This document shows, in pieces, positions 24,060-34,829 of a stretch of 64,000 bases of DNA. A program made the position numbers and the translations under genes. The stretch is taken from the NCBI RefSeq assembly GCF_000516985.1, contig NW_006917093.1:4814396-4878395 (forward strand), given 5' to 3'. This DNA is from Pestalotiopsis fici W106-1 (taxonomy: Eukaryota > Ascomycota > Sordariomycetes > Amphisphaeriales > Sporocadaceae). The notes under the pieces were generated by a model. That model searched no databases and was not told the DNA's origin. It saw nothing but the letters and a program-made list of their open reading frames with translations. The stretch's first letter is position 1, and each line of letters opens with the position of its first letter.

Positions 24060-25597
24060 ATGGCGTCTCCACTGAACCTCCACGCGCAAGCCGAGGCACT
24101 CGATAAAGATGACAGCTTGAAGCATCTCAGAGACGAATTCGTGATACCATCCTTGGGTGATATCAAACGCACAACTATTCAAAAAGGTTCGTGCCACCGT
24201 TATTCAGCTGCGCAGAAGAGAGATTGACCGGTTCCGCCAGATGCCAGTGTGCAAGAAACAGCAGAATCTGCCGCATCGTGCACCTACCTGTGCGGAAACT
24301 CATTAGGTCTCCAGCCGAAGCGGACGAGAACGCGGGTGCAGCAATACCTCGACACATGGGGCACTCAGGGTGTGCAGGGCCACTTCAAGCCTCTGGACGA
24401 CTCGCCGCTACCGACATGGCTTGACGCGGATGCTCACGTCGCCCAGAAGATTGCGCCCATTGTCGGCGCCGATGAGTCCGAGGTGGCCGTCATGCAGACC
24501 TTGACGGCGAACTTGCATCTCTTGATGACGGCCTTTTACCACCCAGACCCAAACGGCAAGCACAAGATATTGCTAGAGAGCAAGGCTTTCCCCAGTGATC
24601 ACGTACGTGGTAGAAGACGCCTTTACTTCTCCGCATTTGGACATCGAATTCACTGACACTGCACGTATAGTTTGCTGTGCTCAGCCAAATATATCATCAC
24701 GGCTTGTCTCCCGAGACCTCAATGGTCACGGTAGAGGCGCCATCGTCCGAGGACAATGTGTTTAGCACATCTGCTATTCAGGATTTGATCGCAGCACACG
24801 CCAAGGACACGGCTCTCATTCTGCTGCCAGGTATCCAATACTACACTGGCCAATTGATGGATATTCCCACGATTACAGACTTTGCACACAAACATGGCAT
24901 ATTCATCATTTGGGATCTGGCTCATGCCGTTGGCAACGTGCCGCTGCACCTCAAGGAGTGGGACGTGGATGCAGCCGCCTGGTGTACTTACAAGTATCTG
25001 AACGGTGGCCCTGGTTGCATCGGTGGCATGTTTATCAACTCTAGAAATAGTCTCGTCACGACTCAGATCACGGACCCGAACCCAGAACGAGGATACGGAA
25101 AGCGGCTGTCGGGCTGGTGGGGCAACGACAAGGGCACCCGCTTCGTCATGGATACAAAATTCCATCCAGTAAAGGGAGCAGCAGGTTTCCAGCTGAGTAA
25201 CCCAAGCATACTTGACATCACCAGTCTGGGCGCTTCGTTGGAGGTCTTTGAGCTGGCGGGTGGAGTCTCGGTGTTGCGGGAGAAATCCAAGAGGCTCACA
25301 GCCTTTTTGGAGCACTGTCTGGGTTCCATGCCGGACAATGTGAAGAAGTTGTTCCGCATCATCACGCCGACGGACCCCGAACGGCGCGGCGCTCAGCTGA
25401 GTCTACTTTTGCTGGACGGCATGCTTCATACAGTGATGAAGGAGCTGACGGACCGAGGTGTGATTGTGGATGAACGCCAGCCCAACGTCGTTCGCGTAGC
25501 TCCCACGCCGCTGTACAATACGTTCAAGGACTGCGTTGATTTTATCGAAGCCTTTGAGCCCGCGTTGCTGGCTGCTGAAAAGCATAAAACTGCGTAA
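24060..25597 (+). CDS. bna5: Kynureninase (kynurenine pathway, NAD biosynthesis)
   Basis: PLP enzyme cleaving kynurenine and 3-hydroxykynurenine to anthranilate / 3-hydroxyanthranilate plus alanine in tryptophan breakdown and de novo NAD synthesis. Spliced model of 471 aa in three exons: 24060-24186, 24241-24602 and 24671-25597; introns GTTCGT...CCAG and GTACGT...ATAG keep phase. Family motifs: TYLCGNSLGLQPKRTRTRV, DESEVAVMQTLTANLHLLM, the aspartate region IWDLAHAVGNVPL (Asp245), the PLP-lysine motif WCTYKYLNGGPG (Lys271), GWWGNDKGTRF, FQLSNPSILD and the C-terminal VRVAPTPLYNTF. The length is normal and no key residue is missing. In yeast nomenclature this is BNA5; some fungi have paralogues with different substrate preference, which cannot be judged here. 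Confidence 0.95.
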
Positions 25598-26467
25598 GGG
25601 CATTCACAGGTTCACAAGAGTGTGGCATTTTGGCTAGCATGGTTTGGAGTCTCATTACATACGAATAGAAGATAACATGTTCATGGTAGATTGGAAAGAA
25701 GAATATCAAAATACCATACCATTGAATTGCGCAGACCCCGACTTTTTCGATGTGTATATAATTAGTCGGAACCGTCCAAGCACAATACAAACGCATGGCC
25801 AATTCAAAGATCTGGCAACTATACCAAAAGCATACACCTGAAAACTTGATAGCAGAAATATGTGGCCAATGTGTTTGGAAAACAGGCTCGGCAAAAATGA
25901 CAGGGTAAATGAAGATGCAACTGTGGCTTAGCAGGTAGAGGCAATGCCGCTATAGTGTTTATGCGAGTCGAGGCTAATGGGGATACGTGACACCTTAAAA
26001 AAAACATCATTCCTGGTTTGGATGGGGCGCGAGCTTCTTGGTGGTGCTGGGCGCACGTCATTGGTGTCGCTTGCCGTGTTGTTGAAAGCTCCAAGAGCTG
26101 GACCAAGATTTTAAGGCCTCCTGTTTCGACGGGAACTCGAAAACAAAATCAACTGCAACCTCCCGCCTGCTTTTCTTCCTTTCACCTGCGATTAAAAATC
26201 TCCTCTGAACATCTCCATAATCGATACACATACACGTACCAAACCAGCAACTGCAGTTTGTAGATTGCAGATTCTTGAACAGAGACGCGATCCCAGAGGA
26301 ACCACAAGCCAGTAAGCTCCAGCCCAACCCACCCTCCCTTCCCCAGGGCCGCCGCCCCACCATCGTCATAAGGTCCGAAGGGGGCGCGAGATTTAAAGCA
26401 AAAGCGCAAATCGGATCCCGAAAAAGACTTGACATTTTGCTAATTGATACAGCATAATCAAATCATC
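25598..26467 (+). promoter_or_regulatory. Promoter and spliced 5' leader of the microprotein gene
   Basis: Contains the kynureninase 3' region and the presumed promoter of the small gene at 26468. A good intron lies in the leader, 26312-26452: donor GTAAGC, branch-like GCTAAT (26439-26444) and acceptor ATACAG. Upstream of that intron, in the frame of the microprotein, a TGA interrupts, so splicing does not extend the protein. The region 26140-26190 is pyrimidine-rich, as in active fungal promoters. Confidence 0.5.
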
Positions 26468-26599
26468 ATGCCTTTCTTCTACTCCAAGGGTGTCGGCGGT
26501 CGCCACTTTGGCACCAACATCACGGCCGGTAGAAACGGTGTTCACCGAGGCCCGTGGCGGTTCAGCTTTGGCAAGTTCAACTGCTTCAAGTCGCACTAG
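26468..26599 (+). CDS. Putative 43-residue microprotein, unknown function
   Basis: A short uninterrupted frame from ATG at 26468 to TAG at 26597-26599. The product starts MPFFYSKGVGGRHFGTNI and ends FGKFNCFKSH; it is rich in Gly, Phe, Arg/Lys and His (no acidic residues), predicted strongly basic, with one Cys and no obvious signal peptide or membrane segment. Support for it being real: isolated position between genes, a clean leader intron just upstream, a favourable ATCATCATG start context, strong third-position C/G bias in the codons (GGT GTC GGC GGT CGC CAC TTT GGC ACC), and a long 3' spacer for a UTR. I do not recognise the family. Alternative: a conserved upstream frame or a non-coding RNA with a chance frame. 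Confidence 0.6.
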   Translation: MPFFYSKGVGGRHFGTNITAGRNGVHRGPWRFSFGKFNCFKSH

Positions 26600-27374
26600 T
26601 GGTTCTGCCTGTGAAAGAAAAACAAACCTTTTGGCCTGCCGCTTGTAGCCCCATTGCAATTAGGGGGCAGGGAGAGGGAGGGGTTGGTAATACAAATGAG
26701 AAGCATGAGGAACGAAGACGACAATACCAGAGGGGGACGAAATGATTTAATGCGAAACTGCCTTTTGAGGCCTGGTGCTTTGGCGTTCTAGGAATCGTTA
26801 TTTTCCTGACAAGGAAGGCTGCATGAAATGGTTTAGGAAAGATAGGGTAATTTGATACGCCTTTCCATTGCTTTCATTGAGAGTACACATGGTTTTCTGC
26901 TGGCTAGAAAACAGTGGGATATGTTTTTGTCACTGTGTCCGTGTCTCGCTTCAGCCTCGCGGATGATCAAACATGGAGCATAAGTGGTAGACATATACAC
27001 ATGTCCTTCCACGTGCAATGTGTAAAATTACATCGAGACGTTCATGGAAAACGTTTCACATTCATCGTTGTCATGAATCGCCGTAATAACAACCACAAGG
27101 TCATTTCACTTGACGATATTCCTTCTCTCCTAGCATACCTAAACTGGACTCGCCCATGAATTGAAAGAATGACGGCTCGAATATTGTATGAAACCATGGT
27201 CATACTACGAATGCAAAAAGTACAAATTCCCAAATTTCCTTTCCAAGCAAAACCCCTCGTCAACTTGAACTTCTTTTCTGCCCCGTACCATGCCTTCCAT
27301 ACCCAAGAACAAAATCAAAAGGGCAAACTCCCGAGCTTGATCTCAATGTCGTGATGTAGCTGCCGCAACCGCGA
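26600..27374. other. Intergenic, convergent 3' regions
   Basis: Between the microprotein stop and the STAND gene stop on the opposite strand. Presumably holds both 3' untranslated regions. No coding signal recognised. Confidence 0.5.
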
Positions 27375-30300
27375 CTACTCACCGTCATCGCTCGAGATCA
27401 TGATTGTGTCGTCGTCATCTGCTTCTGTGGGATCACGGGCGCCATAGCGTAAAAGTAGGCGCTCAATTTCGGCGTTCCTGCTGTGCGCAGCACTGTCGGT
27501 TGCATTTATACTCCTGTTGATTTGCAATGGAGTTTGCTCGCCCATTTCTTTGAGGAGCTCTAAAGAGATGCCGTTGAGATTGAGTCGTCCATAGCCATGA
27601 GGAACTTGTCCCCCAGTGACTCCTGTGAGATTAGGGTCCGCCGAGGTTTCAAGCAGCACTTCCACCCAATCCAACTATACCACGCTAAATGTCAGCAATT
27701 GCTTCCTTCGGATGGAAAGGAGCCAAATCAAGACTTGAATGGTACATATGTTGCAACAGACAAGACTGTGTGTCAAAATTGTACCCCGAATCAATAGGTG
27801 AAGAAAGAGTAGCGATTACTTACCTCCTGAAAGGCGACAGCAGCCTGGAGCGGTGTGAATGCAAATCGCCGTTCCCTTGTGTTCGGATCTTCATTCGACC
27901 CACGATGATCATTAGCTTGTCTGAAAGGCACAGGATCAGCTTTCGCACCGCGGCCGAGGTCAGTCATTGTTCGCAGAAAAGCCAACGTTGTGTCAGAATC
28001 GTTGTCCTCATCGTCGGGGCTGTACATGGCTGCATATAGGACTTCAGATTCCTTTTCAAACGAGGCATCATGCTGAATGAATAATGAGAGGAAGTTCAGA
28101 CGTCGCTGACGAACACAAAGCAATAAGAGGCTCTCGGGCTGGCTTGGCCCAGACCTTGTCGCCCGTAACTTGAATTTGGTACTCCAGATCTTGGCCCTGA
28201 CGTTTGGGTGAAGTTTGATGAAGTCTGGGTGGCTTTTCAGGTACTTCACGGCCATATTATACCAGCGTAGAGTGATCAAACTCAAGAGCAAGGTAACTTG
28301 CTCGGCTTGGTCACCTTTGGGAGGTGTTTCCAGCTGGTTGATGAGCTTGTCCCAAGTACTAAACCTGGTGCTCATGTCCGTGGCGATGCCGCGTTGAAGG
28401 CGGAGATGTTTCGCATGTGAGGAGCTGTACTTTAGAGATTGAATGAGCGCTTGGTACAGTTCATCATTCTTGTCAAAGTCCGGGCGCCGATGGTTCAAGG
28501 CATCCTCTGTCTTTTTCAGGCAATCCTCTTCGTAGCGAGTCACCCTTGTCTTGCCCCCATTTGTGACACAGTGCCTTGTGCCGAAACGCTGCAGACCCTT
28601 GAAAGCCACAACAATATCAATTGTCTCTAGGACCTGTGGTGTCAGAGCAAAGAACTTGGCTGGGCGCGTTGCCGTGTCCGGGTGAACTAGATACTCTTTC
28701 ACAGTATAGTGAGCAAGGCTCACCTTGTGGAAGGGTCCAATTGTTGCGTCTTTGAAGACCGCAAGCGGCGGACGATTGAATCTACTTATGCGAAGCAGAC
28801 AGCCGCATATATCAACGAGCAGTCTGACGTCGTACTTGTTGATATCCTCCCCCATGACACGATAAAGACAGGCTTCGACGAGTACCTCGGCTGTAGGCAT
28901 TTCACCATGTTGACTACACATGAGCGCCAGAGCAGTACGTGCAAACTCACTGTCTTCATTGGGTATCTCCAAGAGAATTCTCTCATATGTCGCGAAGACG
29001 TCCTCTGGAAGATTGTTCAGGGCTCGCCGAATTGCTTGCTCGCCATTCATGCCTTTGCAACTCAAGCGCTTGATGTGATCAATTTGGCAAGCAACCCAGC
29101 GGAACATTCCCTTGGCTCCGCCAACAAGACATTGTTCGATTTCACGTTTGAAATACTCTTCCCAGGGCAGTTTGGCCAATTCCGACTGAACGAGGCTCCG
29201 TATATCAGCCGTTACTCCCGGGTCAGACATGGAGATCTCGACAAGTGATGACAAGTGTGGGCTCATCCCCTCCAAGATGTCGGGCTCAGGACGACTTGTA
29301 ACTAAGAGTGAGACTCGGCGGAAGCGTAGATCGGTACCAATGGTGAACAAGATGCTCATGAGCTTGTCGCGCGGCTTGCTCTCATCTACCGCGTCAACAA
29401 TTACGCGGACACCAGACTTGAACTTGCTGGAGAGTTCTTCCAAACAAAGAAGGAGATCGTCCGTGTCCAGTTTGTCAGCACGCTTATGATTGTCATAGAT
29501 TCTGCTTGGTACATAGTCGATTTGACTGATAAGCTGCTTTACAATGTGCTGAAGAAGAGTCAAAGACTCATCCCTATTCCTAGAATGGTGGCAGTAGTAG
29601 TAGGCAATGCCCTTGGAATTGAATTCATGACTTGCACGCTCAATGAGGTAAGATGCCAGCACTGTCTTACCAGTGCCAGGTAGGCCAGTGACCCAGATGA
29701 ACTCGCGCTCTTGTAGCCACTTGTTCCAAGCAGGATTGCGGGTGAACCACTGGCAGGTGCTCTGTTGTTGTTGAGACAACCTGTCCTTGTGGATGCTCCT
29801 GTTCCCCGACATGTCGACATTGAACCATTTCAACACTTTCAGCTTGCGTGCATCATCCTGAAACTGAGTCTGGTCATCCTTGAGGGTTTGAACACTCTCC
29901 TTGATGACTACAACATCTTGTCTCGTCTCCAGAATTGGTCTTGCAAGCGCAGCGTTCAGGGTGAACTGGATCGATTCACGGAAGCGGCGAAGCTTCTCCA
30001 GAGGTTCCTTGATGTTGGTCCTTCTTAGCCCTTGTTGGATCCTCTCCAAAGTGGTGTGCATAAGCTTGGCCCGTTTGGGCCCAGTGCTTGGTGTAAACTT
30101 GCCAGCCTCGAGCAAGTCCATCAACTCCTTGATGACCTCGGTAGCTGAGTCCAGAGTGCCATTCGGCAGACTGAGCTGCCTGAGGTTGGTGATCTCTTCA
30201 GGATGCGCATTGATGAAACCTTTTAGCCCAATGATGCTTTGCTCAAACGCTGTCAGTTCGCGACGTACATCCTCGAGCTCCTTTGGGGCATTTTTGACTG

Positions 30301-30391
30301 TTGAAAAGAATTCACAACATAGACCGACCAAGTCGTGAGACAGACTGACGAGGCTAGAGATCTGGCCAACGAGGGTGATGACTTCCGCCAT
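27375..30391 (-). CDS. STAND NTPase with NACHT domain and ankyrin-like C-terminus
   Basis: NLR-like signalling NTPase of the fungal STAND class; 955 aa in two exons, 30391-27824 and 27674-27375 (donor GTAAGT, acceptor ATAG, phase 0). N-terminus (1-130): helical domain beginning MAEVITLVGQISSLVSLSHD, resembling the HeLo/SesA-type N-termini found before fungal NACHT domains. NACHT: Walker A GLPGTGKT at about 236-243, Walker B-like VRVIVDAVDES at about 328-338, and LLVTSRPEPDI sensor region; then a winged-helix-like segment (ALNNLPEDVFATYERILLEI) and AHYTVKEYL. The C-terminal part is weakly ankyrin-like; the intron joins TPLQAAVAFQE to LDWVEVLLETSADPNLTG, rebuilding one repeat. The tail DDDDTIMISSDDGE resembles a SUMO-interacting motif. 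ATG 30391 is the first true ATG in frame. Role in recognition or cell death is inferred from architecture. Confidence 0.88.
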
Positions 30392-31428
30392 TATGGTGTC
30401 TTGTGCGTTTTGCACCAGCCAGTGAGGATGATGGAAAGGCAAGTGTCATACAATAGTGCATTGAAACGAATGTAAGAGAGAAAGAGCATCTTATATAGAG
30501 AGAGAAATCTTAGACTAGAAATCAATGAGTCGGAATGCTACTCATTTCTACAGGTTTTCCTAATGGCAACAGAAACAAGACAAATATTTGGATAATAATA
30601 ATAACACGTGTGATCGTGTAGTCATCTAGAGATATAAACTTCACCTTATACAAATATACTATGCTAATTTATGACATACTAATAAATATGACAAATATAC
30701 CAGGTAGCAAATCTGTGATTTAACGGCAATCATTTTCCAAGCATGAAGACTTTCACGACGAGTATAGGTAAACTGGACGCCTCTGACATGACCTGACAAT
30801 TTGTTTCATTTCAGCATTACCAAGGTACCTGGTTCAATAACTATCAATGGCCAGAAATGATTAATCGAGATTTTGAGCATGTTCAAATCATGAATGACTT
30901 TGGCAATAACAGTGCAAAGGACATGAGGAACATGTAGGCCTGATCTACACCGAGGTAGGTACCAGGTACTACTATGCGCCTGAGAGACAACGTGGACGCG
31001 CTACGCCACTTTAGGATACCCCGAGTGGGTCATTGTGGCCTGTGCTGTGCTATCACGGCAATTGCGGTGCCTTCCGCGCTAGCAGGTGCCTATCTTCTTC
31101 ATCTTCACAGGGTCGTTGCGTTAATCTGAAGCTCAATCAAGCAGTAAATGACACTGCAAGATATCTCGTGCTGCAACCGGGAGAACTTCAGCCAGAACGC
31201 ATCTGTTGCATAGCAACGACGCGTCTGTTCTACGCGTTGCAAGGAAATATTCCTCACATTTACAAAGAGGAAACCGATGCTTGAGAAACGTACGCGTTGG
31301 GCGACACATTGTGAGCTATCGAAATCGACATTTGTCTGGGCGTCGTCCGTCTGTCTAGCTTTTGTTGCTTGAATCAGCTCTCACAAATTGCTACGTCTCA
31401 CCCATCTACAACCCACCAGCCAGCCAAG
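30392..31428. promoter_or_regulatory. Bidirectional promoter region, STAND NTPase / F-box protein
   Basis: A 1.04-kb spacer between two divergent start codons. The side next to the STAND gene (about 30460-30720) is AT-rich, with many TAATA/ATATA stretches. A GGTACC-centred cluster lies at 30950-30970. No specific binding sites are claimed. Confidence 0.5.
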
Positions 31429-33096
31429 ATGGATAAGGTCTCTCCAGAACTACTGCACGACATTTGTGCATGTCTGAAAATCGAAGATGTCCTGGCCTTT
31501 CGTCTCGTTTGCAAGGTCTTTGCCGATGTTGGCGCCGCCTACATGCTGCCCGAAGTCTCATTCTACATGCTTCAGGCCGAGTTCGCCCGCCTCAGGGCAA
31601 TCGCGGACCATCCCATCATCTCCAAGCACGTCCGCTCATTGACCTACTTCGCGGAGGTTCTGGATATCGAAAAGATCACATTTCCCGCCTACGTCCGTGG
31701 GCACACCCGTGAACAAGCCGCGGCGAGAAGCTGGAATGGTTTCTTCAAACCTACCCCCAAGCTTGATAGCGCTGATCTCCCAAAGCTGCGCAGCGACTAC
31801 CAGACCTACGAGCTTACAATGAAGCAACAACAGGAGATTATTGATCATGCATACGATGTGGAATGTCTCAAGGAGGTCATTCCCAAGTTCTCAAGCCTAC
31901 GACAGGCCTCCGTGTCGTCGACAGGAGCCTTTTATGACGATAACACAAAGTCAAGAACGTGGGACGCAACAAGACCACTCGAACTTTGCAAGTCTCGCAA
32001 GTCACCATTCGAAAGCATACCGCTTTCGTCGGGCAACTCGCTCCTGCCCGAGGGCAAAAGGCATCTAAATGGTCTGATTGCCGGTCTCGTGGCCACCAAG
32101 ACTCAGCTCGAGGGCTTCAGGGCGGGTGTTCTGGATTGGTCATATTTCAAAGACTTTCTTGAGATTCCTGATGGCCTCTCACATACCTTCAAGTACTTGA
32201 AGAGGCTTGAGCTTTTCCTGGATACCGACCCTGGACAAGACAGCCGGGGTATTACACGCTGTCGCAAGGCTTTGAGGAGCGGCATTCTCAAGCAAATCAT
32301 CAAGCCACTGCAGCAACTAGAAGTATTAATGATAACCCTGTATCCGGTGGAATGGACTTCAGACGAATGGCCGGCTTCTCTTGGGGACATTATTGCACCT
32401 GGCCACACATGGCCTGCGCTCCGCGTAGTGTCCCTCGGCGGTATCAAAACCAATCGACACGACTTGATCAAGTTCCTAGAGCTGCACAAGGATACGCTGA
32501 AGAAGCTGTGTATGCGTGATTTGGGTCTGGGCGAAACCTCATGGTGGAAGCTCCTGCCGGACTTGCGGAACAAGCTGGAATTGTCAGACGTCTGCATCTG
32601 CGGCGACATTATTGGAAAGTCCGAGGGCGATGCAGATGGAGTCCCCGATGAGTTCTGGGATCTGGCCACCGAGGAGGACTATCCCCACCATAAGCAGCGC
32701 GCATCCATCAACGCCTATTGTCTTGGCCCCAAACATTATCCAGATAATGTGCCATTATCAAAGGAAGTTGTCCGCGAACACTACGAAGAGTACATAAATG
32801 ACCCGGAGGCATCCTGCGACGAAGATGATTTTGACGATGACGATGAAGTGTACTTTGACGGCCCTTATGCTGAAGACTATCTTGACTTTTACGGCGATGA
32901 GGACTTTCTCGGCGGCTTCGATGATGAAGAAGACATGGATTTGGTCTCTCAAATGCTCTTTGCTGGTGCTGGGGGAGCCATGTTTGGCTTTGGAGCGCCC
33001 GTCGGTTTTGACGATGAAGAGGAGGAGGGAGATGAAGAGGACGAAGAGGACGAAGATGATGACGAAATTCCCGATCTTATTGATCCCGATTCTTAA
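31429..33096 (+). CDS. F-box protein with highly acidic C-terminal tail
   Basis: Single-exon 555-aa protein. Residues about 3-40 form an F-box (VSPELLHDICACLKIEDVLAFRLVCKVF), the SKP1-binding motif of SCF ubiquitin ligase substrate receptors. The middle has Leu-rich segments (HTFKYLKRLELFLDTD, QLEVLMITLYP, WPALRVVSLGGI, HKDTLKKLCMRDLGLGE) typical of the leucine-rich-type substrate domain of fungal F-box proteins. The last about 100 residues are dominated by Asp/Glu (for example DEDDFDDDDEVYFDG and a final EEEEGDEEDEEDEDDDE block), interrupted by a hydrophobic LVSQMLFAGAGGAMFGFGAP stretch. The start is the ATG at 31429; the frame is open further upstream but without another ATG. Divergent from the STAND gene. 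Substrate unknown. Confidence 0.82.
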   Translation: MDKVSPELLHDICACLKIEDVLAFRLVCKVFADVGAAYMLPEVSFYMLQAEFARLRAIADHPIISKHVRSLTYFAEVLDIEKITFPAYVRGHTREQAAARSWNGFFKPTPKLDSADLPKLRSDYQTYELTMKQQQEIIDHAYDVECLKEVIPKFSSLRQASVSSTGAFYDDNTKSRTWDATRPLELCKSRKSPFESIPLSSGNSLLPEGKRHLNGLIAGLVATKTQLEGFRAGVLDWSYFKDFLEIPDGLSHTFKYLKRLELFLDTDPGQDSRGITRCRKALRSGILKQIIKPLQQLEVLMITLYPVEWTSDEWPASLGDIIAPGHTWPALRVVSLGGIKTNRHDLIKFLELHKDTLKKLCMRDLGLGETSWWKLLPDLRNKLELSDVCICGDIIGKSEGDADGVPDEFWDLATEEDYPHHKQRASINAYCLGPKHYPDNVPLSKEVVREHYEEYINDPEASCDEDDFDDDDEVYFDGPYAEDYLDFYGDEDFLGGFDDEEDMDLVSQMLFAGAGGAMFGFGAPVGFDDEEEEGDEEDEEDEDDDEIPDLIDPDS

Positions 33097-33439
33097 GACC
33101 AATACTCAACCATCGGAGCATTATCAACTCCTTCCGGACGAGTCTGGAGATGAGGAAATTCATGAAAGGAGTTTCTGGCTTGGCTGAATCCGAAGCCAAA
33201 GCCTAGCGGGCACTTGGACTCACATTGTCCATCCCAAGGTCATCTAGCGAGCGTACTTGCGATTTGTCAAATGTAACGTAAAACTGCACATGCCTATAAC
33301 ATAGAAAGAGTGATGACTTGCAAATGTGTTGATGCATGTATTTATCTTCATAACTAGAGCAAACTATGCTTGAACGCAAATAACGACTTGAAATCTATCA
33401 CATGAAAATCTATCACAATCGCTGATCACGGATTACTGA
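33097..33439. other. Convergent intergenic spacer
   Basis: 3' regions of the F-box gene and of the beta-propeller gene on the opposite strand. Nothing else recognised. Confidence 0.5.
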
Positions 33440-34829
33440 TTAGAATCGCACCCTCCAAAGCCTTTGACCGGCACCAATAAACAATTCCCCCCTGTTGCCA
33501 AAGCACAGGCATGAACAACCTCCAGATATCTCAATGAGGCCCAGTGGTATGCCGCCAGGACTCCATATTTCAACGCCGTCACCGCAGGCAACAAACACGT
33601 TTCCATCAACATCGCACTGTATGTCGGCTGCCACACCGTCAAAAGGTACAGCGAAAACGCGTTTGTTGCCAAGAAAAGGTTGGCCATGCCGTACAATGAC
33701 GTCGAATGCACAGATTGCGGGCGCGCTGCTCGTCAGGTATTAGTATATAGCGGTAGCAAGGTCAAGAGAAAACCATTGAGATTTCCCATCCGGCAAGAGG
33801 GGGAGAACTCACCTGTTTGTACATCCATCCTCACCTTCCTTGGCCGTCTTGACATCTGATATGTACGCCGTTGTTCCGTCCCGCGAAAAGGCAATGGCAC
33901 CCGGTTTCCCGAACCCATCTGCCACCACCCGCGTCGATCCATCTCGGTTATCGTGCCTATACACCAAGCTTGGGCTTGTCCGCTGCTGCGCTGCTGTTGA
34001 CCCACCGTTCAAGGCGCCGCTCATTTCGAAACCGGAATCCGCGTCGGCAGTGGTGAACCAGAGACTGTTGTCGGTGGGGGACTTTGCCACACGCTGCAGC
34101 GAACTAAACGGACGGCCCCCATACCGCGACACGACCTGGGGTGGGCGCTTTGAACGCGGCATGTAGACCAGGCCACCAGTCTCGCCGCCCGGAGACGTCT
34201 TGGCACAGTAGACGACGCCGTCCTCGTAGGCGCAGGCGCCCGCCGGGTTGGGCATGGACGGCGGGGCGCGCATCTTTTGCCAGACGGCGGCCGTGACGTC
34301 GGGGGACGGGTCATCCACGGTGGCGGGGGCGCGGGCCAGGGCGACGCGCGAGATGAGCACCTGGGGCAGCTTGGCGGCGGACCCGGGCTTGAGCAGCGAC
34401 GACGTCAGGTACAGCTCGTCGTGCGCGGCCAGGTGCACGCAGGCGCTGCTGAAGAAGGGGTTCCGCGACGTCGTGTGCGACGTCAGGAGCAGGCTGTAGC
34501 GCGATTCCGGGCCCAGGACGTGCGAGAGGGCCTCTTGGTACCTCACCACGCGAAGGGTGCCGGGATCTCCGGCATCTTCTTGTCTAACGCACAAAAAAAC
34601 ACAACGTATTAGAAATTGTTGATGACCCATGCCGTAAGCTCTCAGCGACGGGGAAAATATACTGACAACGGTGGTTCTTGGAGGAGGTCGACATCCTAGG
34701 AATGGGTTTAGCGAGATTTCCAAATATGACGCTGTTCTCATGAAAGAGAACGAGAGGTGTCCAAATTACCACAATAGCTATCGGAATAGCCTGAATGTCT
34801 TCATTCTTGATAGATCGGATGGAAGTCAT
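33440..34829 (-). CDS. SMP-30/gluconolactonase-like beta-propeller protein
   Basis: Predicted six-bladed beta-propeller of the SMP-30/gluconolactonase/LRE family; such proteins are lactonases or related hydrolases needing a divalent metal. Spliced model of 407 aa: exons 34829-34663, 34583-33813 and 33725-33440, all in phase. Propeller features: HDELYLTSSLL, a PNPAGACAYEDGVVYCAKTSPGGETGGLVYM segment with family-like Asn-Pro and Gly positions, SPTDNSLWFTTADADSGFE, KPGAIAFSRDGTTAYISDVK (typical PNG-F-S-D/G-YV-DT region) and the last blade DGVAADIQCDVDGNVFVACGDGVEIWSPGG. The first exon is uncertain: it has a hydrophobic IPIAIVVIWTPLVLF stretch possibly acting as signal or anchor, and other upstream exons are conceivable. 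Substrate not predictable. Confidence 0.72.
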
